From contig NZ_FOCE01000006.1 of NCBI RefSeq assembly GCF_900110025.1, forward strand, positions 124,001 to 188,000: a DNA stretch of 64,000 bases. Reading direction: 5' to 3'. The notes below the pieces were generated by a model, which saw only the letters and a list, made by a program, of their open reading frames with translations, was not told the DNA's origin and did no database searches. Position numbers and translations under genes: made by a program. This DNA comes from Gemmobacter aquatilis (GTDB lineage: Bacteria > Pseudomonadota > Alphaproteobacteria > Rhodobacterales > Rhodobacteraceae). Below, piece by piece: positions 57,198 through 64,000 of this stretch; the first letter of the stretch is position 1; the number at the start of each line of letters is the position of its first letter.

Positions 57198-58697
57198 TCA
57201 CGCAATCGCGCTGTCGCTGGTATCGGTCAGGTCCAGCCAGATGGTTTTCAACTGGGTATATTGATCATGGGCATGGATGGAATTGTCCCGCCCGCCAAAG
57301 CCCGATTGCTTGTAGCCGCCGAAAGGCGTGGTGATGTCGCCCTCGCCAAAGCTGTTCACCGTCACCGTGCCCGCCCGCAGCATCCGCGCCCCGCGCAGCG
57401 CCCGCTTGCCATTGGCGGTGAAGATGGATGCAGCAAGGCCATAATCGGTATCATTCGCCACCGCGATTGCCTGTTCAAAGCTGGTGACCGGCACCACCGT
57501 CAGGATCGGGCCAAAGATTTCCTCGGTCGCCAGACGCGAGCCCTGCGCCGCCTCGACAATCGTCGGCTCGATGAACCCTTCGGCCACCACCTTGCCGCCC
57601 ATCAGCACGGTATCGGCCAGTTCAAGATAGGCCGCCACCTTGGCGAAATGCGCCTTGGACACCAGCGCCCCCACCCGCACTTCCGGGTTCAGCGGATCAC
57701 CCACAACCCATTCGCGGGCGTGCTGCGCCACCTTCTCCAGCAGCCGGTCCTTCACGCCGGTCTGCACGATCAGACGCGACGCCGCCGAACAGTTCTGCCC
57801 CATGTTCCAGAAGGCGCCGTTCACCACATGCGCCGCCACGGCATCCAGATCCTCGGCATCATCCAGCACGATGCAGGGGTTCTTGCCGCCCAGTTCCAGC
57901 ACCACCTCTTTTAGGTTGCTGTCGGCGGAATAGTGCAGAAAGCGCCGCCCGGTCACGGTCGATCCGGTAAACGACACCATATCGACATCCGGGTGCCGCC
58001 CCAGCGGCTCGCCCACCTCGGCGCCAGATCCGGTGACCACGTTCAAAACCCCGCGCGGTAGCCCGGCGTCCGAGGCCAGTTCCGCCAGCCGCAGCGCGGT
58101 CAGGCTGGTTTCCGCTGCAGGTTTCACCACCACCGAACAGCCCGCCGCCAGCGCCGGGCCGATCTTCCACGCCAGCATCAGCAGCGGGAAGTTCCACGGC
58201 AGCACCAGCCCCACCACACCCACCGGCTCGCGCACCACCAAAGCGATATGGTCGTTGGAGGCGGGGGCGACCTGATCATAGATCTTGTCGATCAACTCGC
58301 CATGCCATTGGATGACATGGGCGGTTTCCGGCACATCCACGGTTTCGCAATCATAGATCGTCTTGCCGCTATCAAGGCTTTCCATCACCGCCAACTCGCG
58401 GGCATTGCGCTCGATCAGCTTGGCCAACCGCACCAGCACATCCTTGCGCGCGCCGGGCGGCAACCGCGACCAGCGGCCGTCCTCGAAGGCTTCGCGCGCC
58501 TTGGCCACCGCCAGACCCACATCGGCCGCGCCACAGGCCGCCACCGTGCCCAGCACCGTGCCGGTGGCCGGGTTCACTGTCTCGAAGGTCGCGCCCGAAA
58601 TCGCCGGGCGATAGCCGCCGTCGATATAGGCATTCTGCGGCAGGTCCAGCGACGCGGCGATGGCGCGGTATTCCTCATGCGTCAGAAGATCGGTCAT
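57198..58697 (-). CDS. Aldehyde dehydrogenase (PuuC-like)
   Basis: An NAD(P)-dependent aldehyde dehydrogenase of 499 residues. Catalytic Cys is in NMGQNCSAASR, Glu in VVLELGGKNP, and the NAD-fold motif is FTGSTVTGRRF; VLPWNFPLLM also matches. The C-terminal DITTPFGGYKQSGFGGRDNS and QLKTIWLDL stretches look closest to PuuC (gamma-glutamyl-gamma-aminobutyraldehyde dehydrogenase) as I remember it. One base separates its start from the lyase gene's stop; ribosome site AAGGGA. Confidence 0.9.
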   Translation of the reverse strand: MTDLLTHEEYRAIAASLDLPQNAYIDGGYRPAISGATFETVNPATGTVLGTVAACGAADVGLAVAKAREAFEDGRWSRLPPGARKDVLVRLAKLIERNARELAVMESLDSGKTIYDCETVDVPETAHVIQWHGELIDKIYDQVAPASNDHIALVVREPVGVVGLVLPWNFPLLMLAWKIGPALAAGCSVVVKPAAETSLTALRLAELASDAGLPRGVLNVVTGSGAEVGEPLGRHPDVDMVSFTGSTVTGRRFLHYSADSNLKEVVLELGGKNPCIVLDDAEDLDAVAAHVVNGAFWNMGQNCSAASRLIVQTGVKDRLLEKVAQHAREWVVGDPLNPEVRVGALVSKAHFAKVAAYLELADTVLMGGKVVAEGFIEPTIVEAAQGSRLATEEIFGPILTVVPVTSFEQAIAVANDTDYGLAASIFTANGKRALRGARMLRAGTVTVNSFGEGDITTPFGGYKQSGFGGRDNSIHAHDQYTQLKTIWLDLTDTSDSAIA

Positions 58698-58698
58698 C

Positions 58699-59616
58699 TC
58701 AATTCCCTTCCCGGATCGCGGCAATCGTGGTTTTCAGCGTGCGGATCACCTGTTCCAGCGCGCGCTTTTCGTCCTTGTTCAGCCCTTTCAGCGGCGGGCG
58801 CAGCGGCCCGGCCTTCAGGCCCGTCGTCTCGATGCCATGCTTGATGCACTGGATGAACTTGCCGCCCTGCTCCAGCACCCGCATCAGCGGCAGCATGGCC
58901 GACATGATGCGCCGCCCCTTGGCGAAATCGCCCTGCAACACGCAGGTTTCATACAGATAGATGTGTTCTTCCGGCAGGAAGTTGGATCCGGCGCAGATCC
59001 AGCTTCGCGCGCCCCAGGCAAAGAACTCCAGCGCCTGATCGTCCATGCCGCAGGACATCTGGATATGCGGGTAATCGCGCGCCAGCAGATGCACCCGGTT
59101 GATATCGCCCGAGCTTTCCTTGATGCCGATCACGTTCTTCGACCGGCCCACCCGGTCCAGAAACTCCACCCCCATCTCCACCCCCATCCGGCCCGGATAG
59201 TTGTAGAGGATGATCGGCAGATCCGCCGCACGGTCGATCGCCAGCGCGTTCAGCGCGTTTTCCCGTTCCGTCGGCACCGAATAGGGCGGCGTGCCCAGCA
59301 GGATGCCATCCGCCCCCATCGCCTTGGCGCCCGAGGCCAGCGCCAGCGAATCCGGCGTGCGCAGCGCCCCGGTGCCGATGAACACCGGCAGGCGGCCCTT
59401 CGCGCGCTCCACCACGAACCGCGCGATCTGCAGCCGTTCTTCCACCGTTTCGGCATAATTCTCGCCGGTGGACCCGCCCGAGATCAACCCGTGAACCCCC
59501 GCCGTGGCCAGCCGGTCCACCAGTTCCGCCAAAGCGTCGAAATCCACGCCGAGATCAGCGTGAAACGGCGTGATGACCGGGGTATAGATGCCTTCCAGCC
59601 GATAGCGGACTGTCAT
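58699..59616 (-). CDS. Dihydrodipicolinate synthase family lyase
   Basis: A (beta/alpha)8 class I aldolase/lyase of 305 residues. The Schiff-base lysine is in GIKESSGD, the proton-relay Tyr in YNYPGRMG, and the substrate loop is GGSTGENYA. Since it is in a catabolic operon, it is unlikely to be the lysine-pathway DapA; deaminases of hydroxyproline breakdown and keto-sugar aldolases belong to the same family. AGAGGG precedes the ATG by 8 bases. First gene of the operon. Confidence 0.88.
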   Translation of the reverse strand: MTVRYRLEGIYTPVITPFHADLGVDFDALAELVDRLATAGVHGLISGGSTGENYAETVEERLQIARFVVERAKGRLPVFIGTGALRTPDSLALASGAKAMGADGILLGTPPYSVPTERENALNALAIDRAADLPIILYNYPGRMGVEMGVEFLDRVGRSKNVIGIKESSGDINRVHLLARDYPHIQMSCGMDDQALEFFAWGARSWICAGSNFLPEEHIYLYETCVLQGDFAKGRRIMSAMLPLMRVLEQGGKFIQCIKHGIETTGLKAGPLRPPLKGLNKDEKRALEQVIRTLKTTIAAIREGN

Positions 59617-59980
59617 GGTCGAGGCCCTCTCTTGCGATGTGCCGCCCGACCAGATGCCCGTCTGCCCCGGTCAGGCGCGGGGCACAGCCGCCCCATGGGC
59701 CAAGGGGTAATCCCGCAGGGCCCCGTCCCGCAAACGAGATTGCTTTGCGGCTTGGCATTAGCTGAACTGATGCCAATGCAGTGCCTGCCCCAAAAACCTG
59801 CAAGGCCGCCGCCGCATCCCGATCCGTCGCCCGGCGGCCCCCGGCCGCGCGGGCGCCCCACCCCGGCGCATTTTCCGCCGCCTGCCTTGCCCAATTCGGC
59901 ACGATCCGCTGCCCGCCCCGCGCCTGCGGCACCCCCGCCTGCGCCCTGCCCCTATCCTGTCCCCGGAAAAGGAGACCGCC
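59617..59980. other. 364-base gap between divergent lyase operon and cupin gene
   Basis: It contains the LysR-type operator at 59752-59776 and otherwise GC-rich sequence with no believable ORF. It must hold promoters for both directions. Confidence 0.6.
59752..59776. promoter_or_regulatory. LysR-type operator (T-N11-A in inverted repeat)
   Basis: TTGGCAT and ATGCCAA form a perfect 7-bp inverted repeat with an 11-base spacer, fitting the LTTR box. It lies 136 bases upstream of the lyase gene start and is the natural target of the LysR protein encoded at the operon's end. Confidence 0.7.
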
Positions 59981-60334
59981 ATGACCCTGCTGAAAACCCT
60001 CGACCCCAACCCGAGTTTCGCGCCCACCCACGCCCTGCCCGCCCCCGACCGCCTGATCGAAGGCACGCCCGAATTTTCCACCTGGGCGATGGACGAGGCG
60101 CGCGATGGCAAGATCAAGTCCGGCGTCTGGCAGGCCACGCCGGGCCTGACCCATTCGATCAAGGGCGAAACCTTCGAATTCTGCCATATCCTCGAAGGCG
60201 TTGTGGAAATCACCGAAAACGGCCAACCGCCCGTCACCTATCGCGCGGGCGACAGCTTCGTGATGAAGCCCGGTTTCGTCGGCACCTGGCGCACAATCGA
60301 AACCGTGCGCAAGATCTACGTCGTCGCCTATTGA
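59981..60334 (+). CDS. Cupin domain protein (DUF861-like)
   Basis: A single small cupin of 117 residues. It shows the pattern of this group: SGVWQATPGLTHSIKGETFEFCHILEGVVEIT and GDSFVMKPGFVGTWRTIE. Metal-binding residues are Glu/His-like in the first motif. Related cupins act on ureidoglycine or bind amines, but the activity here is not known. Ribosome site AAAGGAG 7 bases before the ATG. Convergent with the M20 peptidase gene. Confidence 0.85.
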   Translation: MTLLKTLDPNPSFAPTHALPAPDRLIEGTPEFSTWAMDEARDGKIKSGVWQATPGLTHSIKGETFEFCHILEGVVEITENGQPPVTYRAGDSFVMKPGFVGTWRTIETVRKIYVVAY

Positions 60335-60339
60335 TCCGT

Positions 60340-60360
60340 ATGGCGGGCCAAGCCCGCCAT
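60340..60360. terminator. Bidirectional terminator-like hairpin
   Basis: ATGGCGGGC-CAA-GCCCGCCAT is a perfect 9-bp stem between the convergent cupin and M20 genes. No long T-run follows. Confidence 0.7.
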
Positions 60361-60380
60361 TCAGAACACGCGCGGCGGGG

Positions 60381-61502
60381 TCAGCCCGCCGCCACCTGCC
60401 CCAACCCGCGCAGCATGGCGCAGCAGGCTGCCAGTTCCGCCACCGTCACAAACTCGTCCGGTCGATGCGCCCGGTTGATCGAGCCCGGCCCGCAGATGAT
60501 CGACGGCACGCCCGCCGCATGAAACAGCCCCGCCTCGGTGCCATAGCTCACCGATTGCAGCGCCGCTTTGCCGGTCAGCCGCTCCAGCAGTTCCGCCAGA
60601 CCGCGATCCTCGGGCGGCGGCAGCGCCGGATAGCTGCTCAGCTCGTGATGCGACACCCGCACCCCTTGCAACCCCTCCAGCCGCGCCAGCACCTGCGCGG
60701 TAATATCCTGCGGCGCCTGCCCCGGCACCGACCGCACCTCCATCTGGATGGCACAACGGTCAGGAATGATGTTCACCGCAGCGCCCCCCCGCACCACACC
60801 GGCCACCACCGTCGAATGTGCCGGGGCAAACCGCGCATCAAACGGCCCCTCGGATGCCAGCCGCACCGCCAGATCGCGGATGAACAGCAGCACTTCCGCC
60901 GCCGGATAGATCGCATTCACCCCCAGATCGGGCTGCGAGCTATGCGCCGCCCGCCCCTCGATCACCAGTTCCACCGCCTGCTTGCCCTTGTGCGACAGCA
61001 CCGGCACCATGTCCGACGGCTCGCCCACGATGCAGCCCAGGGGCGGCGCACACAGATCGGGCAGCCGCGCGATCAGATGCCCCACGCCCCGGCAGCCGAT
61101 TTCTTCATCATAGGAAAACGCCAGATGGATGGGCCGCCGCAGATCCATCGCCAGAAATTCCGGCACCATGGCGATCATGCAGGCCAGATAGCCCTTCATG
61201 TCGGTGGCGCCGCGCCCATACAGCCGCCCGCCCTCGGCCCGCAGCCGGAACGGATCGCTGGCCCAGACCTGCCCCTCTGCCGGCACCACATCCATATGGC
61301 CCGACAGCACATAGCCCGGCACATCGCGCGGCCCGATAGTGGCGAACAGGTTCACCCGGTCGCCCTCCGGCCCCGGCAGCACCGTGCACTCCACCCCCAA
61401 CCGCGCCAGATGCGCCCGGATGCACCCGGCCATCCGCGCATTGGAAACACCGGGCAGATCGGCAAGGGCAACAAGATCGGCAAGGATCGCTTCGGGCGTC
61501 AT
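60381..61502 (-). CDS. M20 family deacylase (acetylornithine deacetylase-like)
   Basis: A zinc-dependent amidohydrolase of 373 residues, closest to ArgE. Metal and catalytic motifs: SGHMDVVP, YGRGATDMKG, YDEEIGCRG and EPSDM; a dimerisation domain with GRAAHSSQPDLG follows. It may act on N-acetylornithine or on another N-acyl amino acid from the neighbouring pathway. ATG 61502 has GGAG 6 bases upstream; the longer frame to 61580 lacks a ribosome site. Confidence 0.87.
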   Translation of the reverse strand: MTPEAILADLVALADLPGVSNARMAGCIRAHLARLGVECTVLPGPEGDRVNLFATIGPRDVPGYVLSGHMDVVPAEGQVWASDPFRLRAEGGRLYGRGATDMKGYLACMIAMVPEFLAMDLRRPIHLAFSYDEEIGCRGVGHLIARLPDLCAPPLGCIVGEPSDMVPVLSHKGKQAVELVIEGRAAHSSQPDLGVNAIYPAAEVLLFIRDLAVRLASEGPFDARFAPAHSTVVAGVVRGGAAVNIIPDRCAIQMEVRSVPGQAPQDITAQVLARLEGLQGVRVSHHELSSYPALPPPEDRGLAELLERLTGKAALQSVSYGTEAGLFHAAGVPSIICGPGSINRAHRPDEFVTVAELAACCAMLRGLGQVAAG

Positions 61503-61656
61503 GTCAGGCTCCAGCAGGCTTTCGCCCATCATCCCCATGCGCCCCCGCAGATCCTGCCGAACCACCCTGCCCACCCGCAATTCCCTGCCGATCCGCCGCC
61601 CTTGCCGGACGACGCGCCCCGCCGCCCTGTGCCATAGTCACGGGAAGGAGACCGCC

Positions 61657-62112
61657 ATGTTCCACACCATCCCCCCCGCAAGCTGGACCCGCGCCGACGG
61701 CTACACCCTCAGCACAGAGCGCAGCCGGATCGACATTGAAACCGTCGCACGCTTCCTCGCCGAACAGGCCTATTGGTCCACCGGCCTGCCCCGCCCGGTG
61801 CTGGAACGCGCACTGGACGGATCCCTGCCGATGGGCCTTTATGCCCCCGATGGCACGATGGCAGGCTTTGCCCGGCTCGTGACGGATTACGCCGTCTTCG
61901 CCTATCTGCGCGATGTCTTCGTGCTGCCCGCCCATCGCGGGCGCGGCCTGGCACAGTGGCTGGCGCTGACCATCCGCAGCCACCCCGAACTCGCCACGGT
62001 GACAAGCTGGATGCTGGCCACGCGCGACGCCCATGCCGTCTATGCCAAAGCGGGCTACGCCCCCGCCCCGCATCCCGAATACTACATGACCGTGCCGAAA
62101 CCCGCCCCATAA
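61657..62112 (+). CDS. GNAT family N-acetyltransferase
   Basis: An acetyl-CoA-dependent acetyltransferase of 151 residues. Motif A is VFVLPAHRGRGLAQWLALTI (R/Q-x-x-G-x-G/A) and motif B is near ATRDAHAVYAKAGYAP. Acceptor unknown. Strong ribosome site GGAAGGAG before the ATG. Divergent from the M20 gene and 88 bases before the hydantoinase gene, possibly co-transcribed with it. Confidence 0.87.
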   Translation: MFHTIPPASWTRADGYTLSTERSRIDIETVARFLAEQAYWSTGLPRPVLERALDGSLPMGLYAPDGTMAGFARLVTDYAVFAYLRDVFVLPAHRGRGLAQWLALTIRSHPELATVTSWMLATRDAHAVYAKAGYAPAPHPEYYMTVPKPAP

Positions 62113-62200
62113 CCCCGGGTTATGGGCACCCGGCGCGCGACGATTGGCCCCCGCCCGCCCCTGCCGCGATACTGACCGCAGCAACAGAAGGGGGCACATC

Positions 62201-64000
62201 ATGGGCTACAGGATCGGCGTCGATGTCGGGGGGTCGTTCACCGATTTCGCGGTGCTGGATGATGACGGCGCGCTGACCACGCTGAAAGTGTTCTCCCGCC
62301 CCGATGCCCCGGGGGCCGAAATCACCACCGGGCTGGACCGTCTGGCGCAGGATCACGGCATCGACCCGGCCGAGGTCCGCTATTTCACCCATGGCACCAC
62401 CGTCGGCATCAATACGGTGATCCAGCGCAACGGCCCGGATCTGGCGCTGTTCACCACCCGCAACTTTGAAGACGTGCTGGAAATTGCCCGCCTCAAGATC
62501 CCGCAGATCCACAACCTGTATTCCAGACGCCCCGCGCCGCTGATCCCGCGCGACCGGGTGTTCGGCATCGCCGAACGCATGGGCGCCGATGGCACCCCGC
62601 TGCTGGCCCCGGCCCGGGCCGATGTGGCGCAGATGCTGGCGCAGGCACAGGCCAAGGGCGCCCAAGGCATCGTGCTCGCCTTCCTGCACGCCTATCGCAA
62701 CCCCGCGCATGAACAGGCGGTGGCCGCGATGATCGCCGAACTGGCGCCCGGCCTGCCGGTCGTCACCTCCTCGGGCACCTGGCCAGTGATCCGCGAATAT
62801 GAACGCAGCATCACCGCCGTGATCTCCGGCTATGTCCAGCCCCGCGTCGCCCACTACCTCGATCGCTTCGAATCCGCGCTGAAGGACAAGGGTGTCACCG
62901 TTCCCGCCCATATCACCAAATCCAATGGCGGGGTGATGGGCATCGCGCAGGCCCGCGCCGAATGTGTGCAGATGATCCTGTCCGGCACCGCCTCGGGCGT
63001 GATCGGCGCGGGCTGGCTGGCGCGGGAATGTGGCTTTCCCAAAGTGCTCAGCCTCGACATCGGCGGCACCTCCGCCGATGTCGCGGTGATCCTCGACGGC
63101 GTGCCGCAATATGGCACGGGCGAGGTGATCGGCGATTTCCAGATCCACATCCCCTCGGTCGCCGTCAGTTCGGTGGGTCAGGGCGGCGGTTCGGTCGCCG
63201 CCGTCGATGCCAGCGGAATCCTGACCGTCGGGCCGGAAAGCGCAGGCTCCACCCCCGGCCCGGCCTGCTATGGGCGGGGCGGCGTGAAACCCACGATCAC
63301 CGATGCCATGGCCGTTTGCAATCTGATCGGCCACGGCGCCTTGGGCTATGGCGCGGTGCGGGTCGCGCAGGACGCCGCCCGCAGCGCCATCGCGCCGCTT
63401 GCCGCGCAACTGGGCGCCAGCGTTGAAGAAACCGCCGCCAGCGTCATCGAAATCGCGGTATCCGCGATGTATGCCGAGGTGTCCGGCCTGATCTCGCGCT
63501 TCGGCATCGACCCGCGCGAATTTCACCTGTTCGCCTTCGGCGGCGCCGGGGCCATGCTCGCCTGTTTCCTTGCGCGGGAACTGGATATGAAAGGCGTCGT
63601 CGTGCCCCCCACCCCCGGCGTGGTGTCCGCCCTTGGCGGATTGATCGCCGACCTGCGCAACGATTTCATCCGCACCCTGTTTCTGGATCTGACAGAAGAC
63701 GGCGCCCGCGCCCTCGCCGCCCCCCTGGCCGAACTGGAGGAAACCGGTCGCGCCTGGCTCGCCGCGCAGGGCCATGCCGACGAAGCGCAGATCACCGTCA
63801 GCGCCGACATGCGCTATCTCGGCCAATCCTACGAGATCGAAACCCCGTTGCACCCCGCATGGCTGCACACCGCCAACCGCGCCGCCATCGCCGCCGCCTT
63901 CCACGCCGAACATGACCGCCTGTTCGGCCATGCCAGCCCTGAGGCCCCGGTGCAGATCGTCAACCTGCGCCTTGTCGCCTCTGCCCCCACCCCCAAACCC
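62201..64000 (+). CDS. Hydantoinase/oxoprolinase family protein, subunit A (3' end outside window)
   Basis: An ATP-dependent cyclic-amide hydrolase subunit (HyuA type). 600 codons are present and the frame is still open at the window end. It starts GYRIGVDVGGSFTDFAVLDD, the ASKHA-type nucleotide-binding loop; further motifs are FTHGTTVGINTVIQRNG, SLDIGGTSADVAVI and LFAFGGAGAMLACFLAREL. A matching B subunit would be expected just downstream. The substrate could be a hydantoin, lactam, 5-oxoproline or a related ring; AGAAGGGGG precedes the ATG by about 6 bases. Confidence 0.9.
   Translation, partial: MGYRIGVDVGGSFTDFAVLDDDGALTTLKVFSRPDAPGAEITTGLDRLAQDHGIDPAEVRYFTHGTTVGINTVIQRNGPDLALFTTRNFEDVLEIARLKIPQIHNLYSRRPAPLIPRDRVFGIAERMGADGTPLLAPARADVAQMLAQAQAKGAQGIVLAFLHAYRNPAHEQAVAAMIAELAPGLPVVTSSGTWPVIREYERSITAVISGYVQPRVAHYLDRFESALKDKGVTVPAHITKSNGGVMGIAQARAECVQMILSGTASGVIGAGWLARECGFPKVLSLDIGGTSADVAVILDGVPQYGTGEVIGDFQIHIPSVAVSSVGQGGGSVAAVDASGILTVGPESAGSTPGPACYGRGGVKPTITDAMAVCNLIGHGALGYGAVRVAQDAARSAIAPLAAQLGASVEETAASVIEIAVSAMYAEVSGLISRFGIDPREFHLFAFGGAGAMLACFLARELDMKGVVVPPTPGVVSALGGLIADLRNDFIRTLFLDLTEDGARALAAPLAELEETGRAWLAAQGHADEAQITVSADMRYLGQSYEIETPLHPAWLHTANRAAIAAAFHAEHDRLFGHASPEAPVQIVNLRLVASAPTPKP

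Overview
This is a GC-rich chromosomal stretch from an alphaproteobacterium of the Rhodobacterales (Rhodobacter/Gemmobacter/Tabrizicola type). The grounds are a class I lysyl-tRNA synthetase, a fnrL-hemN-usp-ccoNOQP neighbourhood, a membrane-anchored cytochrome c of the cy type, a short 4.5S-type SRP RNA, and a family of palindromic intergenic repeats that I associate with Rhodobacteraceae. Genus and species cannot be fixed from the sequence alone. Almost all of it is ordinary, densely packed core genome.

Layout. 1-9.2 kb: lysK (cut by the window edge), a TerB-like protein, dacB, nadD, ettA, a family 8 glycosyltransferase and lepA. 9.2-10.2 kb: a visibly AT-rich patch with one orphan gene. 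10.3-19.9 kb: a lytic transglycosylase, tRNA-Glu, an FAD-linked oxidase, a fumarylacetoacetase-family hydrolase, an S11 D,D-carboxypeptidase with a SPOR domain, a HAD hydrolase, clpS, an rsmC-like methyltransferase, an SDR protein lacking its catalytic lysine, a small lipoprotein and hemF. 20-24 kb: an aminotransferase, then hemE and hemC.

24-37.5 kb is the respiratory and heme block. It holds ccoGHIS (assembly of cbb3 oxidase), ccoNOQP (the oxidase itself), a universal stress protein, the anaerobic regulator fnrL and hemN (oxygen-independent coproporphyrinogen oxidase). Five 14-bp FNR-type boxes sit in its gaps, so low oxygen probably switches on the high-affinity oxidase, its copper/heme maturation and anaerobic heme synthesis together. 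A DUF2270 protein, a LysR regulator and a 49-residue ORF lie between the two cco operons. One FNR box there faces a stretch with no gene and may drive a small RNA.

37.6-45.3 kb: a yejABEF-type peptide importer with a glycosyltransferase at its 3' end, and a membrane-anchored cytochrome c. 45.4-54.8 kb: pheA, an SRPBCC protein, nudC, a 2',3'-cyclic phosphodiesterase/3'-nucleotidase without a signal peptide, a HAD phosphatase, an alpha/beta hydrolase, the SRP RNA gene, a diheme cytochrome c divergent from a membrane-anchored LuxR-type regulator, and rsgA.

54.9-64 kb looks catabolic: an operon of a DapA-family lyase, an aldehyde dehydrogenase and an amino-acid-oxidase-like flavoprotein, followed by its LysR regulator, then a cupin, an M20 deacylase, a GNAT protein and a hydantoinase/oxoprolinase A subunit that runs off the window. 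Substrates are not known from the sequence. I saw no insertion sequence, prophage, CRISPR array or restriction system.
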